Assembly: GCF_042676085.1 (NCBI RefSeq)
Contig: NZ_JBHTKH010000011.1
Location: 47,581-111,580, forward strand
Reading direction: 5' to 3'
Origin: Terrabacter terrigena
Lineage (GTDB): Bacteria; Actinomycetota; Actinomycetes; Actinomycetales; Dermatophilaceae
Length of the DNA: 64,000 nt
Shown here: piece by piece, positions 9,650 through 18,745 of the stretch
Layout of the letters: each line of letters begins with the position of its first letter
Numbering within the stretch: position 1 is the first letter of the stretch
The notes under the pieces: model-generated
Databases searched by the model: none
What the model saw: the letters and a program-made list of their open reading frames with translations, nothing else
Told to the model about the DNA's origin: nothing
Made by a program: the position numbers and the translations under genes

Positions 9650-10678
9650 TCAGTCGTGACCCGGATAGGCGTGCACGACCGCCCCGGCGAGCCTGGGGAC
9701 GGCGCGGACGAGCTCCTGCTCGGCACGGTGGGCGACGGCATGGGCGTCGGTCAGCGACAGGCGCGCCGGCACGTCGAGCTCGGCGTCGGCATGGACCTCG
9801 TGCCCGATCCACCGCATGCGCACCCGACGCACGGACAGGACGGCCGGGTCGGAGGCCAGCACCTGCTCCGCCCGCACGACGAGCTCGGGATCGACGCCGT
9901 CCATGAGCCGGCGGAAGACGTCGCGGGCGGCGGCGCGCAGCACCAGCACGATCGCGACCGTGATGACGAGCCCGATCGCAGGGTCGGCCCAGCCCCAGCC
10001 CAACGCGACGCCGCCTGCCCCGACGACGACGGCGAGGGAGGTGAGTCCGTCGGTCCTGGCGTGGTGCCCGTCGGCGACGAGGGCGGCCGAGCCGATGGCC
10101 CGCCCCTCCCGGATGCGGTGGCTCGCGACGAGCTCGTTGCCGATGAAGCCGAGCAGCCCGGCCACGGCGACCCAGCCGAGGTTCTGCACCGGCGCGGGAT
10201 CGGCCAGGCGGCGTACAGCCTCCCATCCCGCCACGACCGCCGACACCGCGATCATCGCGATGACGAAGAGGCCGGCAAGGTCCTCGGCTCGGCCGTAGCC
10301 GTAGGTGTAGCGACGGGTCGCTGCGCGGCGCCCGATGACGAACGCGATCCACAACGGCACGGCGGTGAGCGCATCGGAGAAGTTGTGGATCGTGTCGGCC
10401 AGCAGCGCGACCGAGCCGGAGACCACGACGACCGCCAGCTGCAGCACTGCCGTGACGCCGAGGCCGACGAGACCCACCTTGACGGCACGGATGCCTCGCG
10501 CGCTCGACTCCAGCGGCGCGTCGATGGAGTCCGCCGCGTCGTGGGAGTGCGGCGTGACGGCGTGCCGCAGGCGGCCGAGCCATCCGCTGCCGTGCTCGTG
10601 GCCGTGGTCGCGCTCGTCATCGTGGCTGTGGCTGTGGCTGTGCTGATGGTCGTGCTGGGTGTGGAGGTGCTCCGGCAT
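9650..10678 (-). CDS. Cation diffusion facilitator (CDF) metal efflux transporter
   Basis: A Zn/Co/Cd-type exporter of 342 residues. The N-terminus is very His-rich (HLHTQHDHQHSHSHSHDDE), a metal-binding tail found in Zn-specific CDF proteins. Six membrane segments follow. LLADTIHNFSDALT and ALVADGHHARTDGLTSL carry the two metal-site motifs (HxxxD and HxxxD-type), and the C-terminal cytoplasmic domain dimerises. An in-frame GTG sits at 10684; the ATG at 10678 has AAGG 7 bases upstream. It is divergent from an ArsR/SmtB sensor, a classic metal-responsive pair, and probably exports proton-coupled Zn(II) or Co(II). Confidence 0.9.
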   Translation of the reverse strand: MPEHLHTQHDHQHSHSHSHDDERDHGHEHGSGWLGRLRHAVTPHSHDAADSIDAPLESSARGIRAVKVGLVGLGVTAVLQLAVVVVSGSVALLADTIHNFSDALTAVPLWIAFVIGRRAATRRYTYGYGRAEDLAGLFVIAMIAVSAVVAGWEAVRRLADPAPVQNLGWVAVAGLLGFIGNELVASHRIREGRAIGSAALVADGHHARTDGLTSLAVVVGAGGVALGWGWADPAIGLVITVAIVLVLRAAARDVFRRLMDGVDPELVVRAEQVLASDPAVLSVRRVRMRWIGHEVHADAELDVPARLSLTDAHAVAHRAEQELVRAVPRLAGAVVHAYPGHD

Positions 10679-10731
10679 CCCCACACCTTATCTGCATAGT
10701 TGCGAAGGTAGTCAGGCAGTAGGGTCCACGT

Positions 10732-11118
10732 GTGCACGACGCGATGCCCGACCTGTCCATGCCCGCGGACGAGCAGGCCGACCTCGCGGCCGAGACCTTC
10801 CGGCTGCTCTCCGACCCGACCCGCATCAAGCTGCTCTGGGCCCTCCTGCAGGGCGAGTCGTCGGTCAACTGCCTCGCCGAGCTCGCCGGCGTCAGCCCCA
10901 CCTCGGTCAGCCAGCACCTGGCCAAGCTGCGGCTCGCCGGGCTGGTGCGCGGCCGGCGCGAGGGCACGTTCGTCTACTACACGGCCGCCGACACCCACGT
11001 GCACGCCCTGCTCGCCGAGGCCCTGTCCCACGCCGACCACGCCGACGCCGAGCTCGGGCCCGAGAGCGAGCACGACCACCACCTCCCGTCCGTCGCGCGC
11101 GGGACGAAACGCGCGTGA
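10732..11118 (+). CDS. ArsR/SmtB-family metal-sensing repressor
   Basis: A winged-helix regulator of 128 residues. FRLLSDPTRIKLLWALLQGE and ELAGVSPTSVSQHLAKLRLA are the ArsR DNA-binding core. There is no Cys in the first helices, and the C-terminal helix holds DTHVHALLAEALSHADHAD, which matches the alpha5 His/Asp metal site of Zn/Co sensors such as SmtB and CzrA. The tail is His-rich. The GTG at 10732 has GTAGGG 7 bases upstream. It is divergent from the CDF exporter, which it presumably represses without metal through the 53-base spacer. Confidence 0.88.
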   Translation: MHDAMPDLSMPADEQADLAAETFRLLSDPTRIKLLWALLQGESSVNCLAELAGVSPTSVSQHLAKLRLAGLVRGRREGTFVYYTAADTHVHALLAEALSHADHADAELGPESEHDHHLPSVARGTKRA

Positions 11119-11196
11119 CCGACGAGTCGGGCGGCATACGCGAAGCAACCCGGGAAACCCGGTGAGTCGCGAACGCACGTGCGGGATCATGGGCGC

Positions 11197-12318
11197 GTGG
11201 CCCACCGACAGTCGTTCGACCCGCTGGCGTCGCGTCGCACCGACGACGACCCGCCGCTCGACGTGTTCGTGTGGGGGACCGTCTTCCTCGACATGATCTT
11301 CGCGGGGATGCCGAGCGCTCCCAAGCCGGGCACGGAGGTGTGGGCCGAAGGCCTGGCCTCGTGCCCCGGCGGCATCGCGAACCTCGCCGTCGCGACGCGC
11401 CGGCTCGGCCTGCGCACCGGGCTGGCCGCCGCCTTCAGCGACGACGACTACGGCGACTTCTGCTGGCGCACCCTCGAGCAGCAGGAGGGCATCGACCTCG
11501 GCCACAGCCGCCGCTTCGCCGACTGGCACAGCCCGGTCACGGTCTCGATGTCGGTCGACCGCGACCGCAGCATGGTCTCGCACGGCCACCCCTCGCCCGT
11601 GCCGGCGAGCGAGCTCATCGGCACGCCGCCGCGATCGCGCGCCGTCATGGTCGACCTCGCAGAGGACGAGGCCTTCGGCCCGAGCGGACCGACCTGGGTC
11701 GACCAGGCCCGTGAGAACGGGTCGCTCGTCTTCGCCGACGTCGGCTGGGACCCCAAGGAGCAGTGGTCGCCGCACGTGCTCGAACGGCTCGACCGCTGCG
11801 ACGTCTTCATGCCCAACGCCGTCGAGGCGATGGCCTACACCGGCACGAGCACACCGGTCGAGGCCGTCTACGCCCTCGCCGACCGGGTGCCGGTCGCGAT
11901 CGTCACCGTCGGCTCCGACGGCGCCCTCGGCATCGATGCCCGCACCGGTGAGGAGGCCCGGGTGCCCTCGCTCCGGGTGCACGAGGTCGACCCGACCGGC
12001 GCCGGCGACGTCTTCGGGGCGGCCCTGCTCGTCGGCACGCTCGCCGGGTGGCCGCTCGAGCAACGCATGACGTTCGCGAGCCTGTGCGCCGGACTGGCGC
12101 TTCAGCAGTACGGCGGGTCGCTCGCCGCGCCCGGCTGGGGTGACCTCGCCGACTGGTGGACCGCGCTCGTCAGCGACACGAGCGGCGACGCGTACCACCG
12201 CTCGCTGCGGCGACGCTTCGCCTTCCTCGACGAGATCGTGCCCCGGGTCCCCGTGCTCGCCTGCCGACGCGCGACGGCCACGATCGCCAGGCGCGCCGAC
12301 GTCCAGGACCTCGACTGA
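11197..12318 (+). CDS. PfkB-family carbohydrate or nucleoside kinase
   Basis: A ribokinase-fold kinase, about 373 residues. CPGGIANLAVATRRLG is the N-terminal substrate motif and DPTGAGDVFGAALLVG holds the catalytic-base Asp and the anion hole. FVWGTVFLDMIFAGMPSAPK resembles the start of ADP-ribose/adenosine-type members, but specificity cannot be read. The start is uncertain: GTG at 11179 is also in frame. No catabolic partner lies beside it, so the substrate is open. The C-terminus extends roughly 50 residues beyond the usual fold end. Confidence 0.82.
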   Translation: MAHRQSFDPLASRRTDDDPPLDVFVWGTVFLDMIFAGMPSAPKPGTEVWAEGLASCPGGIANLAVATRRLGLRTGLAAAFSDDDYGDFCWRTLEQQEGIDLGHSRRFADWHSPVTVSMSVDRDRSMVSHGHPSPVPASELIGTPPRSRAVMVDLAEDEAFGPSGPTWVDQARENGSLVFADVGWDPKEQWSPHVLERLDRCDVFMPNAVEAMAYTGTSTPVEAVYALADRVPVAIVTVGSDGALGIDARTGEEARVPSLRVHEVDPTGAGDVFGAALLVGTLAGWPLEQRMTFASLCAGLALQQYGGSLAAPGWGDLADWWTALVSDTSGDAYHRSLRRRFAFLDEIVPRVPVLACRRATATIARRADVQDLD

Positions 12319-12367
12319 AGGGGGTCACACCCACCCCGTCGACCGTGCGGGCGGCAGGATGGGGCGC

Positions 12368-12739
12368 GTGACCGGCCGCGACCTGCCCGACGACATCCGC
12401 GACCTGCTGGCGCTCGACCTGCTCGCCGCGCAGGTGCAGGACTGGTCGATCGCGAGCGACTCGTTCACGTGGACGCTGCTCGCCGGCGACAGTGAGCGTG
12501 GGCACGAGCTCGCGACCCTGACCTACGTCGGCGCCGTCGTGCTCCACACGAACCGGCGCCACCTCGACCGGGCAGTCGAGGTGGCGGCCGAGGTCGTGGG
12601 CTCGGAGGTCGTGGCCGCGGAGGGCGGGGGCTTCGAGCACCGGGTGACGCTCGGGCCTGCCCACGCGTTCGTCATCCGCTTCTGGAGCGTCGACGTGCGC
12701 CGTATGCCGGCACCCGACCACCTGCGCCGCACCCGCTGA
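12368..12739 (+). CDS. Small conserved-looking protein of unknown function
   Basis: 123 residues, soluble, mixed alpha/beta by composition, without signal peptide or membrane segment. It starts TGRDLPDDIRDLLALDLLAA and has WTLLAGDSERGHELATLTYV followed by a Val/Ala/Glu-rich helix. I do not recognise the family. Codon use is strongly GC3-biased like its neighbours, which argues it is real. The GTG at 12368 has AGGA 8 bases upstream; an ATG at 12359 is an alternative. It lies 50 bases after the kinase on the same strand and ends at a hairpin. Confidence 0.6.
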   Translation: MTGRDLPDDIRDLLALDLLAAQVQDWSIASDSFTWTLLAGDSERGHELATLTYVGAVVLHTNRRHLDRAVEVAAEVVGSEVVAAEGGGFEHRVTLGPAHAFVIRFWSVDVRRMPAPDHLRRTR

Positions 12740-12765
12740 GCGCTGCGTGGCCGACACCTACGGCT

Positions 12766-12828
12766 CCCCATATCGAAAAGAGCACTCCGTCCACCTCGGG
12801 GGCGCGACGCGGCGCGCTCTCGATGGGG
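12766..12828. terminator. Intergenic hairpin between convergent genes, member of a dispersed repeat family
   Basis: CCCCATATCGAAAAGAGC pairs, with small bulges, with GCTCTCGATGGGG, forming a long stem between two convergent genes (ending at 12739 and 12843). The left arm and loop contain TCGAAAAGAGCACTCCGT followed by CCACCTCGG, which recurs in variant form at 44383 and, for its first part, at 44434 and 55104. It is probably a bidirectional terminator. The shared sequence beyond the stem is not needed for termination, so it may be a mobile or selected repeat. Confidence 0.6.
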
Positions 12829-12842
12829 AAGGTGGGCTCGGT

Positions 12843-13397
12843 CTAGATCGAGGCGGGGGAGTTGAGGGGGTTGTCCGCAGCGGTCTCGGCCGACGTGCGC
12901 AGCAGCTCGTCCACGAGGATGAGGGTCTGCTCGTCCTCGTGCGTCATGCGCCGGCCGAACGGCCCCCGGGCCAGTGCCACCGCGGCGCCGACCCGCACGA
13001 TGCCGAGCCGCACGTCGTCGCGGGCCTCGGCCGACAGGCGCTCGAGCAGGCGCGTCACTGCGAGCATCCCCGAGACGACCGGGCGGCCGTCGAGGGCGAA
13101 CTCGTCGAAGAGCCAACGGCGTTCGGAGGCAGCCGTCTCGAACACCGCCCGGCCTGCGCCGGTGCTTCGCAGCGCTGCGTCGGTGACGGCGTCCCAGAAG
13201 GCACCCCGCTCGTCGTCGTCGAAGACCGTGCGCCCCGTGAGGGCGCTCAGCACCCAGACCGGGCCGAGCCGGAGCGTGGCGACCTCATCCTCGGTCCACC
13301 CCTCGAACCACTGCGACACGTCACCCCACCTCTCGCATGCCGGCGACACCCCCAAGCGTACGACCGTCGCGAGAACCGGGTCCCGCCCAGGACTCAC
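12843..13397 (-). CDS. Helical protein of unknown function coupled to the glycoamylase-like gene
   Basis: 184 residues, soluble, rich in Glu, Arg, Ala and Leu with alpha-helical periodicity, without signal or membrane segments. WGDVSQWFEGWTEDEVATL near the start and GRTVFDDDERGAFWDAV are notable. I do not recognise a family. Its GTG overlaps the stop of the upstream glycoside hydrolase gene by 4 bases (13394-13397), so the two are translationally coupled. That makes it a candidate accessory protein of the glycan locus, although unrelated functions are common in such tails. Confidence 0.65.
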   Translation of the reverse strand: MSPGRDPVLATVVRLGVSPACERWGDVSQWFEGWTEDEVATLRLGPVWVLSALTGRTVFDDDERGAFWDAVTDAALRSTGAGRAVFETAASERRWLFDEFALDGRPVVSGMLAVTRLLERLSAEARDDVRLGIVRVGAAVALARGPFGRRMTHEDEQTLILVDELLRTSAETAADNPLNSPASI

Positions 13398-14683
13398 GTC
13401 AGGGGCATCGTCCGGGCCGCCACGACGGGACGCAGCACGGCCTCGACCTCCGGGGTGCAGAACCAGCGGCGCAGGCAGTCGTCGGCGAGCACGTTCGCGA
13501 GCGCCCCCAGGACCATCGACTGGTCGAGGGAGAGGTGGCGGCCCGCGTGCCGCCCGGTCAAGGTGTCGACGCTGTCGATGAAACCGCCGGGGCCGTACGC
13601 GCCCAGGTCGCTCTCGATGCGCGCCAGGTTGTCGGCCGCCTCGTCGGGCTCGACCATGAGGGCCATCGCCGACGCGTGGGGGGTCACGACGACCTCCCCG
13701 TCCCGCTCGCTCGGGTAACCATCGGCCTCCCAGGCGATCGGCGGCACGCCGAACACCGAGTAGCCGTCACCCGGACAGGCCGATGGGCTGAATCCCCAGT
13801 AGCCGTATGCCTTCTCGTCCATCGCGTACTCGCGCTGGAGCGCGACGGTGCGGGCCTGGTTGACCCCCCAGGTGTCCGGAGCCCACTCCGCTTCGGGGAC
13901 GAAGATCGTCGGCATCAGGGCCTCGAACATCGACCCGCCGAAGGTCGGCACGACGTCGCGCCCGCGGTAGTGGCGCAGCGGAGTCTCGAGCGAGGCGTAG
14001 TGCTCGGGCGGGACCTGGCCGTGCGCGATGCCGACGTAGCTCGCGATGCGCGGCTCGGAGTCGAGCAGGTCGTAGTGGTGCCGGGTGTGGAAGACCGGCG
14101 CCTTCCCGTCGACGAACGACACCGGCCGCGTGTCCGCGCCGGGGTCGACGACCCAGAAGCCGCCGCTCAGCCGGCCACCCGGGCCTTCGTCGCCTGCTGC
14201 CGCGTCGTGGAAGACCCCGAAGTCCATCCGGTCGAGCACCGCGTGGACCTCGTCGGCCAGCGCGGGCTCGGCAGCCGCCACGACCATGAGCCCGGCCGCG
14301 AGCCAGCCGTTGTCGACGCTCGAGAGGAACGGGTGGATCGTGCCGCCGTCGGGCATCCGGTGCATGAGCGCGCCGGTGCGGTCGTCGTACCAGTTGTAGA
14401 ACATGCCGCTCTCGCCGTGCACCTCCATCCGATGGAGGGTGGCAAGCAGACGGCCGAGCCCGTCGCGGCAGACCTCGGGGTCGACGAAGCCGAGGTCGCG
14501 GGCGGCGACGGTGCACCACAGCAGCCCACCGATGTTCGTCGGCGACGTGTAGCCGCTGCGGGTGTCGGGGTCGAGCGAGACGCCGATCGAGTCGGTCGGC
14601 AGGCCCGAGACGGGGTCGGTCATCGCCTCGAACGAGCGCCAGGTGTCGGCCGCCCAGCGGCGGAGAAGGTCGTGGTCGGGCAC
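13394..14683 (-). CDS. Glycoamylase-domain enzyme (PF10091, GH144-like), probable beta-1,2-glucan hydrolase
   Basis: 429 residues, (alpha/alpha)6-toroid type. TSPTNIGGLLWCTVAARDLG, GMFYNWYDDRTG, SSVDNGWLAAGL, FGGSMFEALMPT and YGYWGFSPS match the glycoamylase domain found in GH144 endo-beta-1,2-glucanases and in cyclic-glucan synthases. No signal peptide is present, so it should act in the cytoplasm on imported oligosaccharides rather than on polymer outside. The GTG at 14683 has AAGGA 5 bases upstream; a longer reading to 14761 would add an unlikely Arg/Pro-rich tail. It follows a LacI gene and is in the same arm as an importer. The precise bond cleaved is inferred from the adjacent GH94 phosphorylase. 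Confidence 0.78.
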   Translation of the reverse strand: MPDHDLLRRWAADTWRSFEAMTDPVSGLPTDSIGVSLDPDTRSGYTSPTNIGGLLWCTVAARDLGFVDPEVCRDGLGRLLATLHRMEVHGESGMFYNWYDDRTGALMHRMPDGGTIHPFLSSVDNGWLAAGLMVVAAAEPALADEVHAVLDRMDFGVFHDAAAGDEGPGGRLSGGFWVVDPGADTRPVSFVDGKAPVFHTRHHYDLLDSEPRIASYVGIAHGQVPPEHYASLETPLRHYRGRDVVPTFGGSMFEALMPTIFVPEAEWAPDTWGVNQARTVALQREYAMDEKAYGYWGFSPSACPGDGYSVFGVPPIAWEADGYPSERDGEVVVTPHASAMALMVEPDEAADNLARIESDLGAYGPGGFIDSVDTLTGRHAGRHLSLDQSMVLGALANVLADDCLRRWFCTPEVEAVLRPVVAARTMPLT

Positions 14684-14827
14684 GGGGTTCCTTGTCGTGG
14701 GGCAGCGGGAAGGGTGGCGAAGGACTGGCGAGCGGTCGCACGGACCGCCACGAGACGGCATACGTGGACGGGGCGAGCGTGCGGGGACGCGTCGTGGCGG
14801 TCGGTCGGCCCGGACGCCGAGGAGGGG

Positions 14828-15871
14828 TCAGGCTCTGGCGACGGAGGTCGGGTCCCAGTCGCAGCCGCACGAGCCCCGGACGACGAGCCGTGTCGGCAGC
14901 ACCTGCGGCTGCACGTCGAACCGCCGGCCACCGATGCGCTCGTGGAGCCGGATGGCCGCCCACCGCCCCAGCTCGCGCATCGGCTGCTGGACGGTGGTGA
15001 GGCCCGGGGCCAGGTAGCGCGAGGTCATGATGTCGTCGAAGCCGACCACGGCGACGTCGTCGGGCACGCGCCGCCCCTCGCGCGCGAGCATGACCATCGT
15101 CGCGAGGGCGAGCTCGTCATTGGCACAGACGAGCCCGTCGAACGAGGCGCCTGACGCCTCGGCCGCGAGCAGCTGCTCGACGACGCTCTTGCCCGACAGC
15201 TCCTCGTACCTCACGCGGACCGGCGCAACGGCCTCGACGCCGCGCTTGCGGGTCAGGGCGTGCTGGAAACCGCGGTAGCGCTCGGAGATGTCGTGCGAGT
15301 CATCGGGGTCACCGACGAAGACGAGACGGCCGCGACCGTGCTCGAGCAGGTGGCGCGTCAGCTCGGCCGAGCTGATGAAGTTCTCCACCTGCACCGAGTC
15401 GCAGCCCTCGATGGCCTCGCGGGCCACGAGCACGGTCGGTGTGGTCTTGACGATCTGCCGGATCAGCGACTCGCTGATCGTGTCGTTGGCGATGACGATG
15501 CCGTCGATGCGACCGAGGATCTTGCGCACCGACGCCTCGGCGTCCTTGGAGGCGTCGCACACGACGACGACCACCGACTGCCCGTCGCGGGCGGCCGTGG
15601 ACTCGAAGCCCGACAGCAGCTCAGAGTAGTACGGCCCGGCCAGCCCCGGCAGCACGAGCCCGTGCGTCTCGTGGGTCGGCACGTCGACGGGCCGACCCGC
15701 ACGCAGCGGGACGTACTCGAGGTCCTCGACGGCACGCAGCACCCGCTGGCGGGTCCTCGCAGAGGCTGGCGTGGAGCCGCTGAGCACGCGCGAGACGGTA
15801 GCGATGGACACGCCGGCACGCTCGGCCACGGTGTAGATCGTGACCGGGCGGTCATCGTGCTCTGTCGACAC
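14828..15871 (-). CDS. LacI-family repressor of the glycan-utilisation locus
   Basis: A LacI/GalR regulator of 347 residues. The helix-turn-helix is YTVAERAGVSIATVSRVLSG, and the effector domain ends VGFDDIMTSRYLAPGLTTVQ. The GTG at 15871 has GGGAG 5 bases upstream. A C-terminal GSCGCDW motif is common in actinobacterial members. It sits between the importer operon and the glycoamylase-like gene on the same strand, so it probably controls the locus in response to an imported oligosaccharide or its product. The likely target is the divergent region at 21508-21702. Confidence 0.85.
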   Translation of the reverse strand: MSTEHDDRPVTIYTVAERAGVSIATVSRVLSGSTPASARTRQRVLRAVEDLEYVPLRAGRPVDVPTHETHGLVLPGLAGPYYSELLSGFESTAARDGQSVVVVVCDASKDAEASVRKILGRIDGIVIANDTISESLIRQIVKTTPTVLVAREAIEGCDSVQVENFISSAELTRHLLEHGRGRLVFVGDPDDSHDISERYRGFQHALTRKRGVEAVAPVRVRYEELSGKSVVEQLLAAEASGASFDGLVCANDELALATMVMLAREGRRVPDDVAVVGFDDIMTSRYLAPGLTTVQQPMRELGRWAAIRLHERIGGRRFDVQPQVLPTRLVVRGSCGCDWDPTSVARA

Positions 15872-15962
15872 CCGGGCTCCCTCTGTCGGGGTCCACTGTG
15901 CACGCCACCACGAGGCTCCACAACCCGGACGCGCCCTGCGGCGCCGGCGTCCCGGGCGTCGG

Positions 15963-17816
15963 TCAGAACGGGTTGGGGATCGCATCGATGAGCTTGCGGG
16001 TGTAGGCGTCGCTCGGGTCACGGATCACCTTGAGGGTCTGCCCCTGCTCGACGACCCTGCCGTTGTTGAGCACGATCACCTCGTCGGCGAGCATCCGGGC
16101 GCTCAGCAGGTCGTGCGTGATGTAGAGGATGCCGACGTCCTTCTGCTGCACCAGGTCGTTGAGCAGCTCGAGGATCTCGGCGCGGATCGACACGTCGAGG
16201 CTCGAGATCGGCTCGTCGGCGACGATGATCTCGGGCTCGACGGCGAGGGCCTTGGCGATGACCACCCGCTGGCGCTGCCCACCCGACAGCTCGTAGCCAT
16301 AGCGGTTCATGAAACGGTCGGCCGGGGTGAGGGCGACCGTCTCGAGCAGCTCCTTGACCCGCTCGCGCAGGGCGTCGCCGCGCAGCCCGTGGTAGTTGGC
16401 GAGCGGCCGGGCGAGGATGTAGCCGACGCGCTTCGCCGGGTTGATCGAGCTGTACGGGTCCTGGAAGACCATCTGCACGTCGCCGCGGTAGTCACGCAGG
16501 GCGCGGCCGCGGAAGCCCGCGACCTCCTGGTCGCCCTTCGGACCGTGGAAGACGATGCGCCCGCTCGTGGGGCTGTCGACCCCGGTGATCATCCGGGCGA
16601 GCGTGGACTTGCCGCTGCCGCTCTGGCCGACCAGCGCGGTGACCTCGCCCTTGCGCAGCACGAAGCTCGCGCCGGTGACGGCCTCGGTGCGCTGGACCGC
16701 GAGCCCACGCCGGCGGGTGAAGACCTTCGAGACGTCGTCGACAGTGAGCACCACGTCACCGCGCAGGGCCCGGGTCGACTCCTCCGACGTCTTGACGAAC
16801 TGCGGCCCGTCGAACGTGCGCTTCGGCTCGCCGTGCTCGCCCGCACCGCCCTCGCGCTGCTGCGCCTCGGCGACGATGCAGGCGGCCCGGCCAGCGCCCA
16901 GCGGCACGATCGGCGGCTCGACCTCGGTGCACCGGGCCACCCGCTCGGGGCAGCGCGGCGCGAAGCTGCAGCCGGCCATCGGGAGGCTGAGGTCCGGCGG
17001 ACGTCCAGGCACGTAGGTGATCCGCACCGTCTCCGCGCGCGGGTCGCCGTACGAGCCGAGCAGGCCCTTGGAGTACGGGTGGTAAGGCTGCGTGAGGAGC
17101 GCAGCGGCCGGCTGCTCCTCGACGATGCGGCCGGCATACATCACGAGGATGCGGTCGGAGAGGTCGAGCACCGTGCCGATGTCGTGGCTGATGAACAGCA
17201 CGGCGAAGCCCTGCTCGGCCTGGAGCCGGCGCACGTTCTCGAGGATGGAGTGCTGCACGACGACGTCGAGCCCGGTCGTCGGCTCGTCGAGGAGGACGAA
17301 CTTCGGTTCGAGCGCCAGGGCCAGCGCGAGGTTGACGCGCTGGCGCATGCCGCCCGACAGCTCGTGCGGGAAGGCGCTGATGAACCTGTGGTCGATGATG
17401 ACCATGTCGAACAGCTCGCGGATGCGTCGGGTGACGGCCTGGCCGCGCAGCTTCGAGTGCTGCTCGATGACGTCGCGGAACTGCGCCTCGACCCGGGTCA
17501 CGGGGTTGAGCGCGTTCATGCTGCTCTGGAAGACGGTCGAGATGTCACGCCAGCGCAGGTCGCGCAGCTCGTCCTCCGACAGGTTCGTGATGTCGGTGCC
17601 GTCGAAGGTGATGCTGCCGCCGCTGATGCGCCCGGGGCGCTGCAGCAGCCGGAGCAGCGCCGTGCCGAGCGTCGTCTTGCCCGAGCCGGACTCGCCGATG
17701 AGACCGACGAACTCACCCGGATCGATGGAGAAGCTGACGTCCTGGACCGCGTCGAGCGACCGGTGGGCCTTGGGTTCGTAGCGGACCGAGAGGTCATTCA
17801 CGTCGAGCAGGCTCAT
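15963..17816 (-). CDS. Dual-ATPase ABC transporter protein, fused DppD-DppF/OppD-OppF type
   Basis: 617 residues with two complete ATPase domains. Domain 1 (about 1-300) has GESGSGKTT, LSGGMRQRVNLA and FVLLDEPTTGLD, then the oligopeptide-family Cys region GCSFAPRCPERVARC. Domain 2 (about 345-617) has GQSGSGKSTL, LSGGQRQRVVIAKA and IIVADEPISSLD. It energises the two permeases encoded just upstream, with a 4-base overlap to the second one (17813-17816). Transporters of this peptide family also import oligosaccharides in soil actinomycetes and Thermotoga, which fits the glycosidase neighbours. Confidence 0.9.
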   Translation of the reverse strand: MSLLDVNDLSVRYEPKAHRSLDAVQDVSFSIDPGEFVGLIGESGSGKTTLGTALLRLLQRPGRISGGSITFDGTDITNLSEDELRDLRWRDISTVFQSSMNALNPVTRVEAQFRDVIEQHSKLRGQAVTRRIRELFDMVIIDHRFISAFPHELSGGMRQRVNLALALALEPKFVLLDEPTTGLDVVVQHSILENVRRLQAEQGFAVLFISHDIGTVLDLSDRILVMYAGRIVEEQPAAALLTQPYHPYSKGLLGSYGDPRAETVRITYVPGRPPDLSLPMAGCSFAPRCPERVARCTEVEPPIVPLGAGRAACIVAEAQQREGGAGEHGEPKRTFDGPQFVKTSEESTRALRGDVVLTVDDVSKVFTRRRGLAVQRTEAVTGASFVLRKGEVTALVGQSGSGKSTLARMITGVDSPTSGRIVFHGPKGDQEVAGFRGRALRDYRGDVQMVFQDPYSSINPAKRVGYILARPLANYHGLRGDALRERVKELLETVALTPADRFMNRYGYELSGGQRQRVVIAKALAVEPEIIVADEPISSLDVSIRAEILELLNDLVQQKDVGILYITHDLLSARMLADEVIVLNNGRVVEQGQTLKVIRDPSDAYTRKLIDAIPNPF

Positions 17817-18745
17817 GCGTCCTCCCTGAGGTGCGGGTTGCTCAGCAGGTCGACACCGAAGTTGATGAACGCCATTCCGGTCATGAGGATGGCGAGGACG
17901 AGCCCGGGCACGAAGACCCACAGCCACAGTCCCTGCGTGATCGCGCCCTGCGCGTTGGCCTGGTAGAGCATGGTGCCCCACGAGACGCTCTGCGAGTCGC
18001 CGAGACCGAGCACCGCGAGGCCTGCCTCGGCGCCGATCGCTCCCGTGGCCGAGCCGACGAAGGCCGCCGCCACGAGCGAGCTCATGTTCGGCATGATCTC
18101 GCGGAAGACGATGCGCATCGTGCCCTCGCCGGAGAACTTCGCGGCGGTGACGAAGTCGCGGTTGCGCAAGGTGATGATCTGCGCTCGCTTGGCCCTGGCG
18201 CCGCCGGCCCACGACGTGATCGCGATGACGCCGACGATGAGCCAGACGCCACGCACCTCGGAGTAGGCGACCAGGGTGATGATGAGCGGCAGCGTCGGGA
18301 TGACGAGGGCGACGTTCGTGATGAACGAGAGGACGTCGTCGACGATCGTGCCCTCGGCGTAGCCCGAGATCATCCCGATGACGAGTGCGATCATGGTCGC
18401 GAGCAGGCCGCCGAAGAGGCCGACCAGCAAGGAGATCCGCGACCCGTAGATCAGCTGGGACGCGATGTCGCGGCCGTCGGTCGTCGTGCCGAGCCAGTTG
18501 TCACCGCTCGCCCCGGCCAGCGGGGTGAACGACGAGTCGAGCGGGTCGTGCGGCGCGATGAGCGGCGCAAGGACCGCGACGAGCACGTACGCCGAGACGA
18601 TGACGATGCCGACGCGGGCCTTCCTGCTGCTCCAGACGACCTGCCACCAGCGGTCGGGTCGCTCGACGTCGGGCACCTGCTGGAAGCTCGCCGACTGGGC
18701 CGGATCACCTTCTGCCATCACGTCGTTCAGGGGTGTGGTGGTCAT
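17813..18745 (-). CDS. ABC transporter permease, DppC/OppC type
   Basis: 310 residues with an N-terminal cytoplasmic tail and about six membrane segments. LGTTTDGRDIASQLIYGSRI is the classic DppC motif, and the EAA coupling loop is near AAKFSGEGTMRIVFREIMPN. It pairs with the DppB-type permease encoded upstream (4-base overlap at 18742-18745) and the dual ATPase encoded downstream. It probably moves oligosaccharides rather than peptides, judged by the locus. Confidence 0.9.
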   Translation of the reverse strand: MTTTPLNDVMAEGDPAQSASFQQVPDVERPDRWWQVVWSSRKARVGIVIVSAYVLVAVLAPLIAPHDPLDSSFTPLAGASGDNWLGTTTDGRDIASQLIYGSRISLLVGLFGGLLATMIALVIGMISGYAEGTIVDDVLSFITNVALVIPTLPLIITLVAYSEVRGVWLIVGVIAITSWAGGARAKRAQIITLRNRDFVTAAKFSGEGTMRIVFREIMPNMSSLVAAAFVGSATGAIGAEAGLAVLGLGDSQSVSWGTMLYQANAQGAITQGLWLWVFVPGLVLAILMTGMAFINFGVDLLSNPHLREDA